DNA of 7,554 bases, taken from Acetatifactor sp. GTDB taxonomy: Bacteria; Bacillota; Clostridia; Lachnospirales; Lachnospiraceae. Under the pieces are notes generated by a model. The model saw nothing but the letters and a program-made list of their open reading frames with translations. It did no database searches and was not told the origin of the DNA. Both the position numbers and the translations under genes were made by a program. Of this stretch, positions 1 to 5,510 are shown piece by piece (within the stretch, counting starts at the first letter, position 1; the number at the start of each line of letters is the position of its first letter). The DNA is taken from positions 1 through 7,554 of the forward strand of contig JAILPF010000403.1 in NCBI GenBank assembly GCA_024699575.1, written 5' to 3'.

Positions 1-1429
1 AAAGGCAGATTATCAGGACGAATTTTTCCTGGGCTCTTATCTGAATTATAAGACCCAGAAGCAATGTCTGGTATATGCCAACAGCATTCAGGAAATATCA
101 GGGTATGAAGCCTTTAATGTCATTATCAGTATTCCGGTTTCTGATCTTGAGAGCCTCACCAGCCTTTTGGGTGATGGCTCCAAACTCATGCTGCGTATCA
201 ATGATGCGGATATCTTGACCCTGTCCAATCGCGGAATGGAGCCGGATGAAGCTGTTTCTTGGGAACGGAACAACAAGGAATACATAAATGTCTACAGAAC
301 ATCCGGAATCCCGGGGATAGAATATTGCCTTTTGATTCCCCAGAAGGAGTTCTGGAAGGAATCTCGGTTTGTGAGAAATATGCTTTGGGTGTGCGTGAGC
401 GTCACTCTGTTATTTGGCATTGTTGGCGTTTCTGTGGCACTGAATCGAAACTTTAAGCCAATCGCCAAGCTTGTGATCAAGGTCACCGGGGAGAAGGTGG
501 GGCAGAAAAATGAATATGATCTGATCGAAAATGCCTATACCAGGCTCAATGATGAAAAAAATAAACTGTATCAGCATGTGGTTTCCCAGAAGGAGGCGAT
601 GGAGCGGCACAGCCTGCTTTCCATGATGAAGGGGCGACATTCTGAGACTATTGAGAACAGTATCTCCATCCGGAGGGGACAAAAAATTGCCCTTGCCGCC
701 TTTTTGGTACCGTTTCTGAACAAACAGCAGTATAAGCAGGACGAACTGATGCTGTTTGCGGTGGACAATATTTTTTCAGAGCTGGTGCAGGAAGCGGAAT
801 ATTACAGGATTGAGGACGGACAGATGCTGTTTTATCTGTTTGTGCTGGACAAGGAGGGGGAAGACTGGAGAGAGAGATGCCTGCAAAGGGCAGAGCAGTT
901 GAGCACCATAATGAAGGAACAGTTCGAGATTTCGGTACTGGGTGCAGTCAGCAATATTGCGGACGATTATCATGACGTACACCTGATGTACCAAAATATC
1001 ATTGAATTGTTTGAGACAAAGAAGTTCGCGACCGGCCCTTACGTGATCGATGCCGCGATTCGAGTGGGGGAAGCCTCAGCGGAAAACGCGATTGTTCAGA
1101 ACATCAAAGATTATATCCGGGAGCATGATGCGGATGAGAATCTGAACATCAGCACCATTGCAGACGGAATCGGTAAAAATCCCAAATATATTGCCCGGGT
1201 GTTTAAGGCTGAAACCAAAGAGGGGCTTTTGGATTACATCAACCGCATCCGTGTGGAGAAAGCATTGTCGCTGATGCAAAGTAGACAGTACACCGTGGAA
1301 CAGGTCGGTGAGATGCTGGGTTATTCTAACAGTAAAACCTTCCGAAGAGTGTTTTCTAAGGTGACAGGTATGACACCGGGGACCTACATGGAACAGATCA
1401 TAGTGGATACCACTTGCGTAGATGCCTAA
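1..1429 (+). CDS. Membrane-anchored AraC-family transcriptional regulator with N-terminal sensor region (5' truncated)
   Basis: The reading frame is open from base 2 to TAA at 1427-1429, giving 475 visible residues. The gene starts before the window, because a TTG near 167 is only an internal codon. Visible residues 1-126 look like the end of an extracytoplasmic sensor region of the Cache type. Residues about 127-147 form one clear hydrophobic membrane segment (bases 380-442), followed by a basic stretch entering the cytoplasm, a charged helical linker and a middle domain without a recognisable motif. Residues about 362-464 (bases 1085-1393) are an AraC/XylS DNA-binding domain with two helix-turn-helix units; the second contains the familiar GYSNSKTFRRVFSKVTGMTP. 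Family members of this build (YesN-like one-protein sensor-regulators, often 700-800 residues) usually sense an external ligand, frequently a sugar, and control a nearby transport or hydrolase operon. The target genes are not in the window, so the ligand is unknown. The family call is secure; the Cache assignment is an inference. Confidence 0.88.
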   Translation, partial: KADYQDEFFLGSYLNYKTQKQCLVYANSIQEISGYEAFNVIISIPVSDLESLTSLLGDGSKLMLRINDADILTLSNRGMEPDEAVSWERNNKEYINVYRTSGIPGIEYCLLIPQKEFWKESRFVRNMLWVCVSVTLLFGIVGVSVALNRNFKPIAKLVIKVTGEKVGQKNEYDLIENAYTRLNDEKNKLYQHVVSQKEAMERHSLLSMMKGRHSETIENSISIRRGQKIALAAFLVPFLNKQQYKQDELMLFAVDNIFSELVQEAEYYRIEDGQMLFYLFVLDKEGEDWRERCLQRAEQLSTIMKEQFEISVLGAVSNIADDYHDVHLMYQNIIELFETKKFATGPYVIDAAIRVGEASAENAIVQNIKDYIREHDADENLNISTIADGIGKNPKYIARVFKAETKEGLLDYINRIRVEKALSLMQSRQYTVEQVGEMLGYSNSKTFRRVFSKVTGMTPGTYMEQIIVDTTCVDA

Positions 1430-1485
1430 AATGATTCTTGCCTATCCTTTGGACCCTTTGTGCGGGACTTTGTCGACAGTCTGAT
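1430..1485. other. Intergenic spacer between the AraC-family stop and its terminator
   Basis: These 56 bases hold no gene. CTTTG occurs three times (near 1447, 1456 and 1467), and the 8-base palindrome TGTCGACA is at 1471-1478. It may be the remains of a small dispersed intergenic repeat, but nothing in the window proves that. Confidence 0.3.
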
Positions 1486-1518
1486 GTGGGCAGTTACGAT
1501 GTAACTGCCCACGTTTTT
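1486..1518 (+). terminator. Intrinsic terminator of the AraC-family gene
   Basis: A perfect 12-bp stem, GTGGGCAGTTAC (1486-1497) with GTAACTGCCCAC (1501-1512), closes on a 3-base GAT loop. Five Ts follow at 1514-1518. It lies 56 bases after the AraC-family stop codon and is oriented to end rightward transcription. The opposite side of the stem has no T tract, so it does not look like a classic terminator for the convergent pyrBI transcript, although the hairpin would also form there just after the pyrI stop. Confidence 0.88.
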
Positions 1519-1951
1519 ATTTTGTGGTTGGGGTATATTTCTCTTCGCAATATTTGCAACGATAGATTTCGCGTTCCTCATCTGCGAGAATGAATACATG
1601 TGGCAATTCCTGCTCGATGGAGGTGATACATCTGGGGTTGCGACATTTGATAACATTTTTAATCTGTTTGGGAAGTGTCAGCTCTCGTTTTGCAACGATT
1701 TCACCGCTTTTAATCACGTTTACGGTAATGTTGTGGTCGATGAATGCCAATACATCAAGATCCAGGAGATCTAAGTCACATTCTACCTTTAAAATATCTT
1801 TTTTCCCCATTTTTTCACTGCGGGCATTTTTGATAATCGCTACGGTGCAATCCAGCTTGTCCAACTGAAGATGATCGTAGATATCCAGACTTTTGCCGGC
1901 TTTGATATGATCAAGAACAAAGCCTTCTTCGATTTTTCCTACATTAAGCAT
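1517..1951 (-). CDS. pyrI: Aspartate carbamoyltransferase regulatory chain
   Basis: The 144-residue product is the regulatory subunit of aspartate transcarbamoylase. In the family it binds nucleotide effectors (CTP, UTP, ATP) in its N-terminal domain and joins catalytic trimers through a zinc domain. The N-terminal allosteric domain covers about residues 1-95. The C-terminal zinc domain shows all four cysteine ligands in the expected C-X4-C and C-X2-C pattern: C103, C108, C132 and C135. The length is slightly below the 153 residues of the E. coli protein and the protein appears complete. The start ATG is preceded by AAAGGAG at 1961-1967, nine bases upstream. It follows pyrB after 23 bases, so the two are surely one operon. 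Its stop codon lies within the T tract of the convergent terminator. Having pyrI points away from Bacillus-like Firmicutes, which use an unregulated PyrB. Confidence 0.96.
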   Translation of the reverse strand: MLNVGKIEEGFVLDHIKAGKSLDIYDHLQLDKLDCTVAIIKNARSEKMGKKDILKVECDLDLLDLDVLAFIDHNITVNVIKSGEIVAKRELTLPKQIKNVIKCRNPRCITSIEQELPHVFILADEEREIYRCKYCEEKYTPTTK

Positions 1952-1974
1952 AAAAGTAAGCTCCTTTCGTTCAG

Positions 1975-2889
1975 TTAAACTTCAATGTTCAGAAGAGTCA
2001 GTATCAATGCCATGCGGACGTATACACCGTACTGTGCCTGCTTAAAATATGCAGCTCTTGGGTCATTGTCCACCTCTACAGAGATTTCGTTTACCCTGGG
2101 GAGAGGATGTAGGATAATCATATCCTGTTTTGCCAATTCCAGCTTTTCGGTGTTCAGAACGTAGAAATCTTTCAAACGTACATAATCTTCCTCGTTAAAG
2201 AAACGTTCCTTCTGAACTCTGGTCATATATAAGAGATCCAATTCAGGCATTACGTTCTCGAGACGAATAACTTCTTCGTAAGGAATATTTTTCTCTTTTA
2301 ACATATCTGTGATGTAATCCGGTACACGCAGTTCCTCGGGAGAGATAAAGAGGAAGCGGATTCCGGGATAGCGAATCAGCGCATGAATCAGAGAATGTAC
2401 AGTACGACCGAATTTAAGGTCGCCACATAAACCGACAGTAAAATTACCCAGTCTCCCCTGAAGGCTGCGGATAGTCATTAAATCGGTCAGGGTCTGGGTG
2501 GGATGCTGATGACCTCCGTCCCCTGCATTAATAACAGGAATTAAGGATTTCTCAGCTGCAACCATTGGTGCGCCCTCCTTGGGATGGCGCATAGCGCAGA
2601 TGTCCGCATAGCAGGAAATGATTCGTATCGTGTCGGATACGCTTTCGCCCTTTGCCGCAGAGGATGATGCGGCATCTGAAAAGCCGATGACGCGACCGCC
2701 AAGCTTTGTCATAGCGGATTCGAAACTCAAACGAGTGCGAGTGCTGGGTTCATAGAAGCAGGTTGCAAGAATTTTGCCGTCACATGCGTGGGCATATTTT
2801 GATGGATTCTGCTCAATAGATGCTGCCAGATTAAACAGTTTGTCCAGCTCTTCGGTTGTGAAGTCCAGAGGACTCATTAAATGTCTCAT
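1975..2889 (-). CDS. pyrB: Aspartate carbamoyltransferase catalytic chain
   Basis: PyrB condenses carbamoyl phosphate with L-aspartate to N-carbamoyl-aspartate, the first committed step of pyrimidine synthesis, in the cytoplasm. The protein is 304 residues from the chosen start, close to the usual 300-310. The carbamoyl-phosphate loop STRTR is at residues 49-53, the mobile-loop lysine is K80 in AAKGES, R101 and H129 (in GHQHPTQ) sit in the active site, [10 protein letters not shown] is at 157-166, MTRVQKER at 222-229 and HPLPRV at 261-266. I chose the ATG at 2889 because GAGGG lies five bases upstream (2895-2899) and the product begins [10 protein letters not shown], as expected for the family. 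The frame extends to an ATG at 2916, but that one has no ribosome binding site and would add nine residues without clear homology. It is followed by pyrI, and the two products should assemble into the holoenzyme. The leader holds two hairpins (2952-2980 and 2927-2946) that could control expression. Confidence 0.97.
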   Translation of the reverse strand: MRHLMSPLDFTTEELDKLFNLAASIEQNPSKYAHACDGKILATCFYEPSTRTRLSFESAMTKLGGRVIGFSDAASSSAAKGESVSDTIRIISCYADICAMRHPKEGAPMVAAEKSLIPVINAGDGGHQHPTQTLTDLMTIRSLQGRLGNFTVGLCGDLKFGRTVHSLIHALIRYPGIRFLFISPEELRVPDYITDMLKEKNIPYEEVIRLENVMPELDLLYMTRVQKERFFNEEDYVRLKDFYVLNTEKLELAKQDMIILHPLPRVNEISVEVDNDPRAAYFKQAQYGVYVRMALILTLLNIEV

Positions 2890-2894
2890 GATTT

Positions 2895-2899
2895 CCCTC
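2895..2899 (-). promoter_or_regulatory. Ribosome binding site that fixes the pyrB start
   Basis: GAGGG on the minus strand lies five bases before the ATG at 2889. No comparable purine tract precedes the upstream in-frame ATGs at 2916 and 2901, so this site argues for the shorter PyrB. Confidence 0.7.
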
Positions 2900-2926
2900 A
2901 TTTCTGCACTGCTCATTATTTTGAAA

Positions 2927-2946
2927 GCTGCCGCAGTACTGACAGC
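2927..2946 (-). other. Small hairpin in the pyrB leader
   Basis: On the minus strand GCTGTC (2946-2941) can pair with GGCAGC (2932-2927), with one G-U wobble and an eight-base loop. TTTC and then an A-rich stretch follow, just before the pyrB ribosome binding site. It is too weak to call a terminator on its own. Its position between the larger hairpin and pyrB makes a regulatory role possible but unproven. Confidence 0.35.
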
Positions 2947-2950
2947 ATAG

Positions 2951-2980
2951 AAAAGTCGAAGAGAAAACCTCTTCGACTTT
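2951..2980 (-). terminator. Terminator or attenuator between the nitroreductase gene and pyrB
   Basis: A perfect 12-bp stem (2952-2963 with 2969-2980) closes on a five-base loop. Read leftward, its 3' arm ends in a short T run (CTTTTC). It starts four bases after the nitroreductase stop codon and ends 62 bases before the pyrB start. The stem is strong but the T tract is short, so partial readthrough into pyrBI is plausible. I see no convincing promoter between this hairpin and pyrB. Confidence 0.75.
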
Positions 2981-2984
2981 GGGT

Positions 2985-3521
2985 TTACTTGAAGGATAAT
3001 AAATCTTCAACAGTCTTTCTTTTGGGAGCAACGGGAGATTCCGCAGGATAACCGATTGGAATCAATGCCACCAGGTCTTGATTTTCAGGAATCTCTAATA
3101 AATCAGAAGCTTCCTTCTGATCGAATAATCCCATAACGACAGACCCGATTCCCTGCTCATATGCTGCAAGGCAAAATGCTTCAGCTGCTACACCGGCATC
3201 GAACATCTGCCATGTATCTCCCCTGAATGTGGAATAAGAACCATCTCGCTCAAAGCCACATCTTCCTTTCACGACGGTAAGAGCAATTACCATAGGAGCA
3301 TGCTCCATAATGATGCCGTTTCCCGGAAAAATAGTAGTAAGCTTTGCGAGTTTATTTTTCATCTCGCCTTCCACTGCAATATAGCGGGCAATCTGTGTAT
3401 TCTTCCAGCTGGGAGCAAAGGATGCGGTCTCAATAATCTGAGCCAGCAACTCGTGAGGTACGGGTTTATCTTCAAATTTACGAATGCTTCGACGGCCTTT
3501 AATACATTCTTTTGCTGTCAT
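2985..3521 (-). CDS. Nitroreductase-family FMN-dependent oxidoreductase
   Basis: This 178-residue protein belongs to the nitroreductase superfamily: dimeric flavoproteins that bind FMN and use NAD(P)H to reduce nitro compounds, quinones or other electrophiles. The N-terminal phosphate-binding motif RRSIRKF is at residues 10-16. A PSWKNTQ segment at 37-43 matches the usual SW.N.Q FMN-contact region. A glycine-rich stretch [10 protein letters not shown] at 125-134 and a late IGYP followed by a KRK basic cluster at 167-169 are typical. The short length puts it among the small clostridial members, and the true substrate cannot be read from the sequence. The start is certain: AGGAGGAGG at 3528-3536 lies six bases upstream. 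A promoter with -35 TTGCAA and -10 TATCAT lies at 3557-3585. A hairpin follows the gene and pyrBI lies beyond it on the same strand, so it may share some transcription with the pyrimidine genes. Confidence 0.92.
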   Translation of the reverse strand: MTAKECIKGRRSIRKFEDKPVPHELLAQIIETASFAPSWKNTQIARYIAVEGEMKNKLAKLTTIFPGNGIIMEHAPMVIALTVVKGRCGFERDGSYSTFRGDTWQMFDAGVAAEAFCLAAYEQGIGSVVMGLFDQKEASDLLEIPENQDLVALIPIGYPAESPVAPKRKTVEDLLSFK

Positions 3522-3540
3522 AGTTAACCTCCTCCTGAAG

Positions 3541-3588
3541 AAATTGCATTTTCATTATGATACCACGTCTGATTATCAGTTGCAATTT
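3541..3588. repeat. Nested inverted repeats over the nitroreductase promoter (possible operator)
   Basis: Three dyads lie in 48 bases. AAATTGCA (3541-3548) is inverted as TGCAATTT (3581-3588). Inside them are TCAT-T-ATGA (3552-3560), overlapping the -10 box, and CTGAT-T-ATCAG (3569-3579), between the boxes. The two inner centres are 18 bases apart, close to two helical turns. Such a layout suits a dimeric repressor. AT-rich DNA makes short palindromes by chance, so the operator role is an inference. Confidence 0.45.
3557..3585 (-). promoter_or_regulatory. Leftward promoter of the nitroreductase gene
   Basis: On the minus strand, TTGCAA (3585-3580) is followed after exactly 17 bases by TATCAT (3562-3557). 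These match the vegetative sigma factor consensus at four and five of six positions. The predicted start site is near 3550, giving a leader of about 29 bases up to the ATG at 3521. A perfect dyad, CTGAT-T-ATCAG (3569-3579), fills the part of the spacer next to the -35 box. Confidence 0.72.
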
Positions 3589-3620
3589 TTTTCTCTTGTT
3601 TTAGAAAAGTTTTTAAGTAA

Positions 3621-3649
3621 TTGATTAATGTGTTGCAAGATAGTATAAT
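3621..3649 (+). promoter_or_regulatory. Rightward promoter of the PH-domain gene
   Basis: TTGATT (3621-3626), a 17-base spacer and a perfect TATAAT (3644-3649) form a good vegetative promoter. The DNA just upstream (about 3600-3620) is very A/T rich, like an UP element. Transcription should start near 3656, about 34 bases before the ATG at 3690. The spacer holds GTTGCAA, the same seven bases found at the -35 box of the divergent nitroreductase promoter. Confidence 0.8.
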
Positions 3650-3689
3650 TTAGCTAAAACAGTTAGTGAAGAGTAGAGGAAAAGGGAAA

Positions 3690-4064
3690 ATGCAGTTTGT
3701 CGAGAGAAAGAGATGGTTGTTTTTAGGGTTGCCTTTTACTTTTACCAAGTATACAATCAGAGAAGATATGATTACAGTGGACAGCGGACTATTAAAAACA
3801 ATTGAGAACGACTGTTATATGTATAAAGTGCAGGATGTGGAGCATACAGCTACTCTTGCCGAAAAGCTTTGCGGCCTGGGGACGATTACCTGCTATACCG
3901 GAGATACGACACATCCCAAGCTTATTCTGGAGCATATTAAGAACTCCAAAGCGATAAAGGATTTTATTCTGAAACAGTCTGAAGAGGCGAGAATGAAACG
4001 CCGGACGGTCAATATGCTGGATATCGGTTCGGGTGATATGAATGATATTGATGACGCCTTATAA
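3690..4064 (+). CDS. Small bacterial PH-domain protein
   Basis: The 124-residue product consists almost entirely of a bacterial PH (bPH2/YdbS-like) fold. A W-L-G-L-P-F-T-F-T-K-Y-T-I start (residues 9-22) leads into alternating strands, then the DVEHTATLAEKLCGLGTITCY region (about 49-69), where family members carry a D-V...R-G-T-I pattern. A helix follows around residues 86-103. No membrane segment is evident, although the hydrophobic stretch at residues 9-18 could lie against a membrane. A basic RMKRR patch at 101-105 is followed by an acidic tail ending DMNDIDDAL. The function of these stand-alone domains is unknown. I chose the ATG at 3690, with AGAGGA nine bases upstream. An in-frame GTG at 3666 would add eight residues but has no ribosome binding site. 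The gene has its own promoter and is followed by a short terminator. Confidence 0.82.
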   Translation: MQFVERKRWLFLGLPFTFTKYTIREDMITVDSGLLKTIENDCYMYKVQDVEHTATLAEKLCGLGTITCYTGDTTHPKLILEHIKNSKAIKDFILKQSEEARMKRRTVNMLDIGSGDMNDIDDAL

Positions 4065-4097
4065 AACAATATGAGCAACGAGGTGTGATGGTGAAGC

Positions 4098-4121
4098 GGG
4101 ACCTGTATGGGTCCCATTTTT
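4098..4121 (+). terminator. Short intrinsic terminator between the PH-domain gene and the MATE-fol run
   Basis: GGGACC (4098-4103) pairs with GGTCCC (4110-4115) around a six-base loop. An A and five Ts follow (4117-4121). The stem is only six base pairs but GC-rich. It lies 33 bases after the PH-domain stop codon and ends six bases before the ribosome binding site of the transporter gene, so it may act as a partial terminator. Confidence 0.65.
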
Positions 4122-4126
4122 CACGG

Positions 4127-4134
4127 AAAGGAGG
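4127..4134 (+). promoter_or_regulatory. Ribosome binding site that fixes the MATE start
   Basis: AAAGGAGG lies five bases before the ATG at 4140. It rules out the in-frame ATG at 4107, which falls inside the loop of the preceding terminator hairpin. Confidence 0.85.
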
Positions 4135-4139
4135 AAACC

Positions 4140-5510
4140 ATGGAACTGGATATGACAAAAGGGAATCCCTTGTCTTTGATTACTAAATTTATGATCCCGA
4201 TTATTATAGGTAATATCTTTCAACAGCTCTACAGTATGGTAGATACGATTATAGTAGGGCGTTTTGTGGGAGTGGAAGCATTGGCTGCTGTCGGAGCAAC
4301 AGGTTCCGTTATCTTTTTGATATTTGGCTTTACGCAGGGGCTTACAACCGGATTTACGGTGCTTACCGCACAACGGTTTGGAGCCGGAGACCGGGAGGGT
4401 ATGAAAAAAAGTATCGGTAATGCGGTGATTCTTTCTGTGCTTGTGACAGTGATTGTCACTGCACTCAGTATTCTGGGAATGGATAAGCTCTTGGGCTGGA
4501 TGCATACTCCGGATGATATCTATGATATGGCAAAAACCTATATCGTGATTATCTGCTCCGGTATATGCTGGACTGTTTTATATAATCTGCAGACAAGTAT
4601 TATGAGAGCAATCGGGAACAGTGTGGTGCCACTTGTGCTGTTGATTATATCTTCGGCAGCTAACATCATTTTGGACTATGTTCTGATTGTGCCTTTTAAA
4701 ATGGGGGTGGCAGGTGCAGCTTATGCTACGATAGCGTCTCAGGGACTATCGGGTGTTTTATGTCTGATTTATATTATCAAAAAAGTTCCGGCACTTCACA
4801 TTTCCAAGAGACATTTGATGCTGGATGAACAATATGTGAGAAATCAATTGGGAGTTGGAATACCGATGGCACTTCAGTTTTCCATCACAGCCATCGGTAC
4901 GATGCTGGTGCAGGCTGCATTAAATTTGCTTGGCTCTACGGTGGTGGCTTCCTACTCTGTGTCCGTGAAAGTGGAACAGCTTGTGACACAGCCTTTTGGC
5001 GCGATGGGAGTCACAATGGCTACATACAGTGCACAGAACCGTGGTGTCAATGATTTGGAGCGAATCAAAAAAGGCGTCAGAGCCGCAAATGTGATGTCCG
5101 CAATTTATGCGGTCATTATCTATGGCGTATTGCAGTTGATTCTTCCGTATGCGGTCCGTCTGTTTGTCACAGAGAACATTGAGCTTATCATCGGTTATGC
5201 GAGGACCTATGTGAATATCTGCGGTTTGTTCTTCATTCCGCTGGGAATGATTTTTATTTTCAGAAATACACTGCAGGGTTGTGGTTTTGGAGTGATTCCC
5301 ATGATGGGCGGAGTTGTGGAACTTGCCAGCAGGAGCGTGGCGGCCTTTATCGCGGCAAAACTGTTGAGCTATGCAGGGGTTTGCTTTGCAAATGCAGGGG
5401 CGTGGCTCACAGCAGGAGTGTTTTTCTGGATTGTTTACCGGAGATTATATCGCAAAATGGTGGCAGATAAAAAGGCTCATGAAGAGCGGAAGGCAACCGG
5501 AGGAAACTAA
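4140..5510 (+). CDS. MATE-family multidrug/metabolite efflux transporter
   Basis: The product is a 456-residue inner-membrane protein of the MATE (multi antimicrobial extrusion) family, antiporters that use sodium or proton gradients to export cationic drugs or metabolites. The length and the distribution of hydrophobic stretches fit the usual 12 helices in two homologous halves: about residues 10-220, and 235-440 after a charged loop (HISKRHLMLDEQYVRNQ). The N-terminal family signature is clear: the first helix ends in QLYSMVDTIIVGRFVG (29-44) and leads into EALAAVGATG (47-56). The second half carries QPFGAMGVTMATYSAQNRG (284-302), matching the conserved Q-N-x-G element. The last 20 residues are a charged cytoplasmic tail. 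The stop codon overlaps the folC start (TAATG), so the two are translationally coupled. The substrate cannot be told from the sequence. The gene is preceded by a terminator-like hairpin and has no obvious promoter of its own. Confidence 0.94.
   Translation: MELDMTKGNPLSLITKFMIPIIIGNIFQQLYSMVDTIIVGRFVGVEALAAVGATGSVIFLIFGFTQGLTTGFTVLTAQRFGAGDREGMKKSIGNAVILSVLVTVIVTALSILGMDKLLGWMHTPDDIYDMAKTYIVIICSGICWTVLYNLQTSIMRAIGNSVVPLVLLIISSAANIILDYVLIVPFKMGVAGAAYATIASQGLSGVLCLIYIIKKVPALHISKRHLMLDEQYVRNQLGVGIPMALQFSITAIGTMLVQAALNLLGSTVVASYSVSVKVEQLVTQPFGAMGVTMATYSAQNRGVNDLERIKKGVRAANVMSAIYAVIIYGVLQLILPYAVRLFVTENIELIIGYARTYVNICGLFFIPLGMIFIFRNTLQGCGFGVIPMMGGVVELASRSVAAFIAAKLLSYAGVCFANAGAWLTAGVFFWIVYRRLYRKMVADKKAHEERKATGGN
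5499..5504 (+). promoter_or_regulatory. Ribosome binding site of folC inside the MATE gene
   Basis: GGAGGA lies five bases before the folC ATG at 5510 and within the last codons of the MATE gene. Together with the TAATG stop-start overlap, it indicates coupled translation. Confidence 0.8.

Noticed and set aside
1426..1656. Minus-strand frame of 76 residues overlapping the end of pyrI
   Set aside because: It runs out of frame through pyrI and across the terminator hairpin, with no ribosome binding site or motif.
2890..2916. Longer PyrB starting at the ATG at 2916
   Set aside because: No ribosome binding site precedes it, while GAGGG sits correctly before the ATG at 2889, where the family-like sequence begins.
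2890..2984. PyrR-dependent attenuator in front of pyrB
   Set aside because: I could not find the conserved PyrR binding-loop sequence, and the hairpin has a simple terminator form.
4037..4065. Promoter for the MATE-fol run using TATAAA at 4060-4065
   Set aside because: No -35-like hexamer occurs at 16-18 bases spacing and there is no extended -10 element.
4107..4139. Longer MATE protein starting at 4107
   Set aside because: That ATG lies in the loop of a terminator hairpin and has no ribosome binding site. AAAGGAGG precedes the ATG at 4140.
4059..4505. 148-residue minus-strand reading frame
   Set aside because: It lies opposite the MATE gene, is rich in His, Ser and Cys as antisense frames often are, and has no family resemblance.
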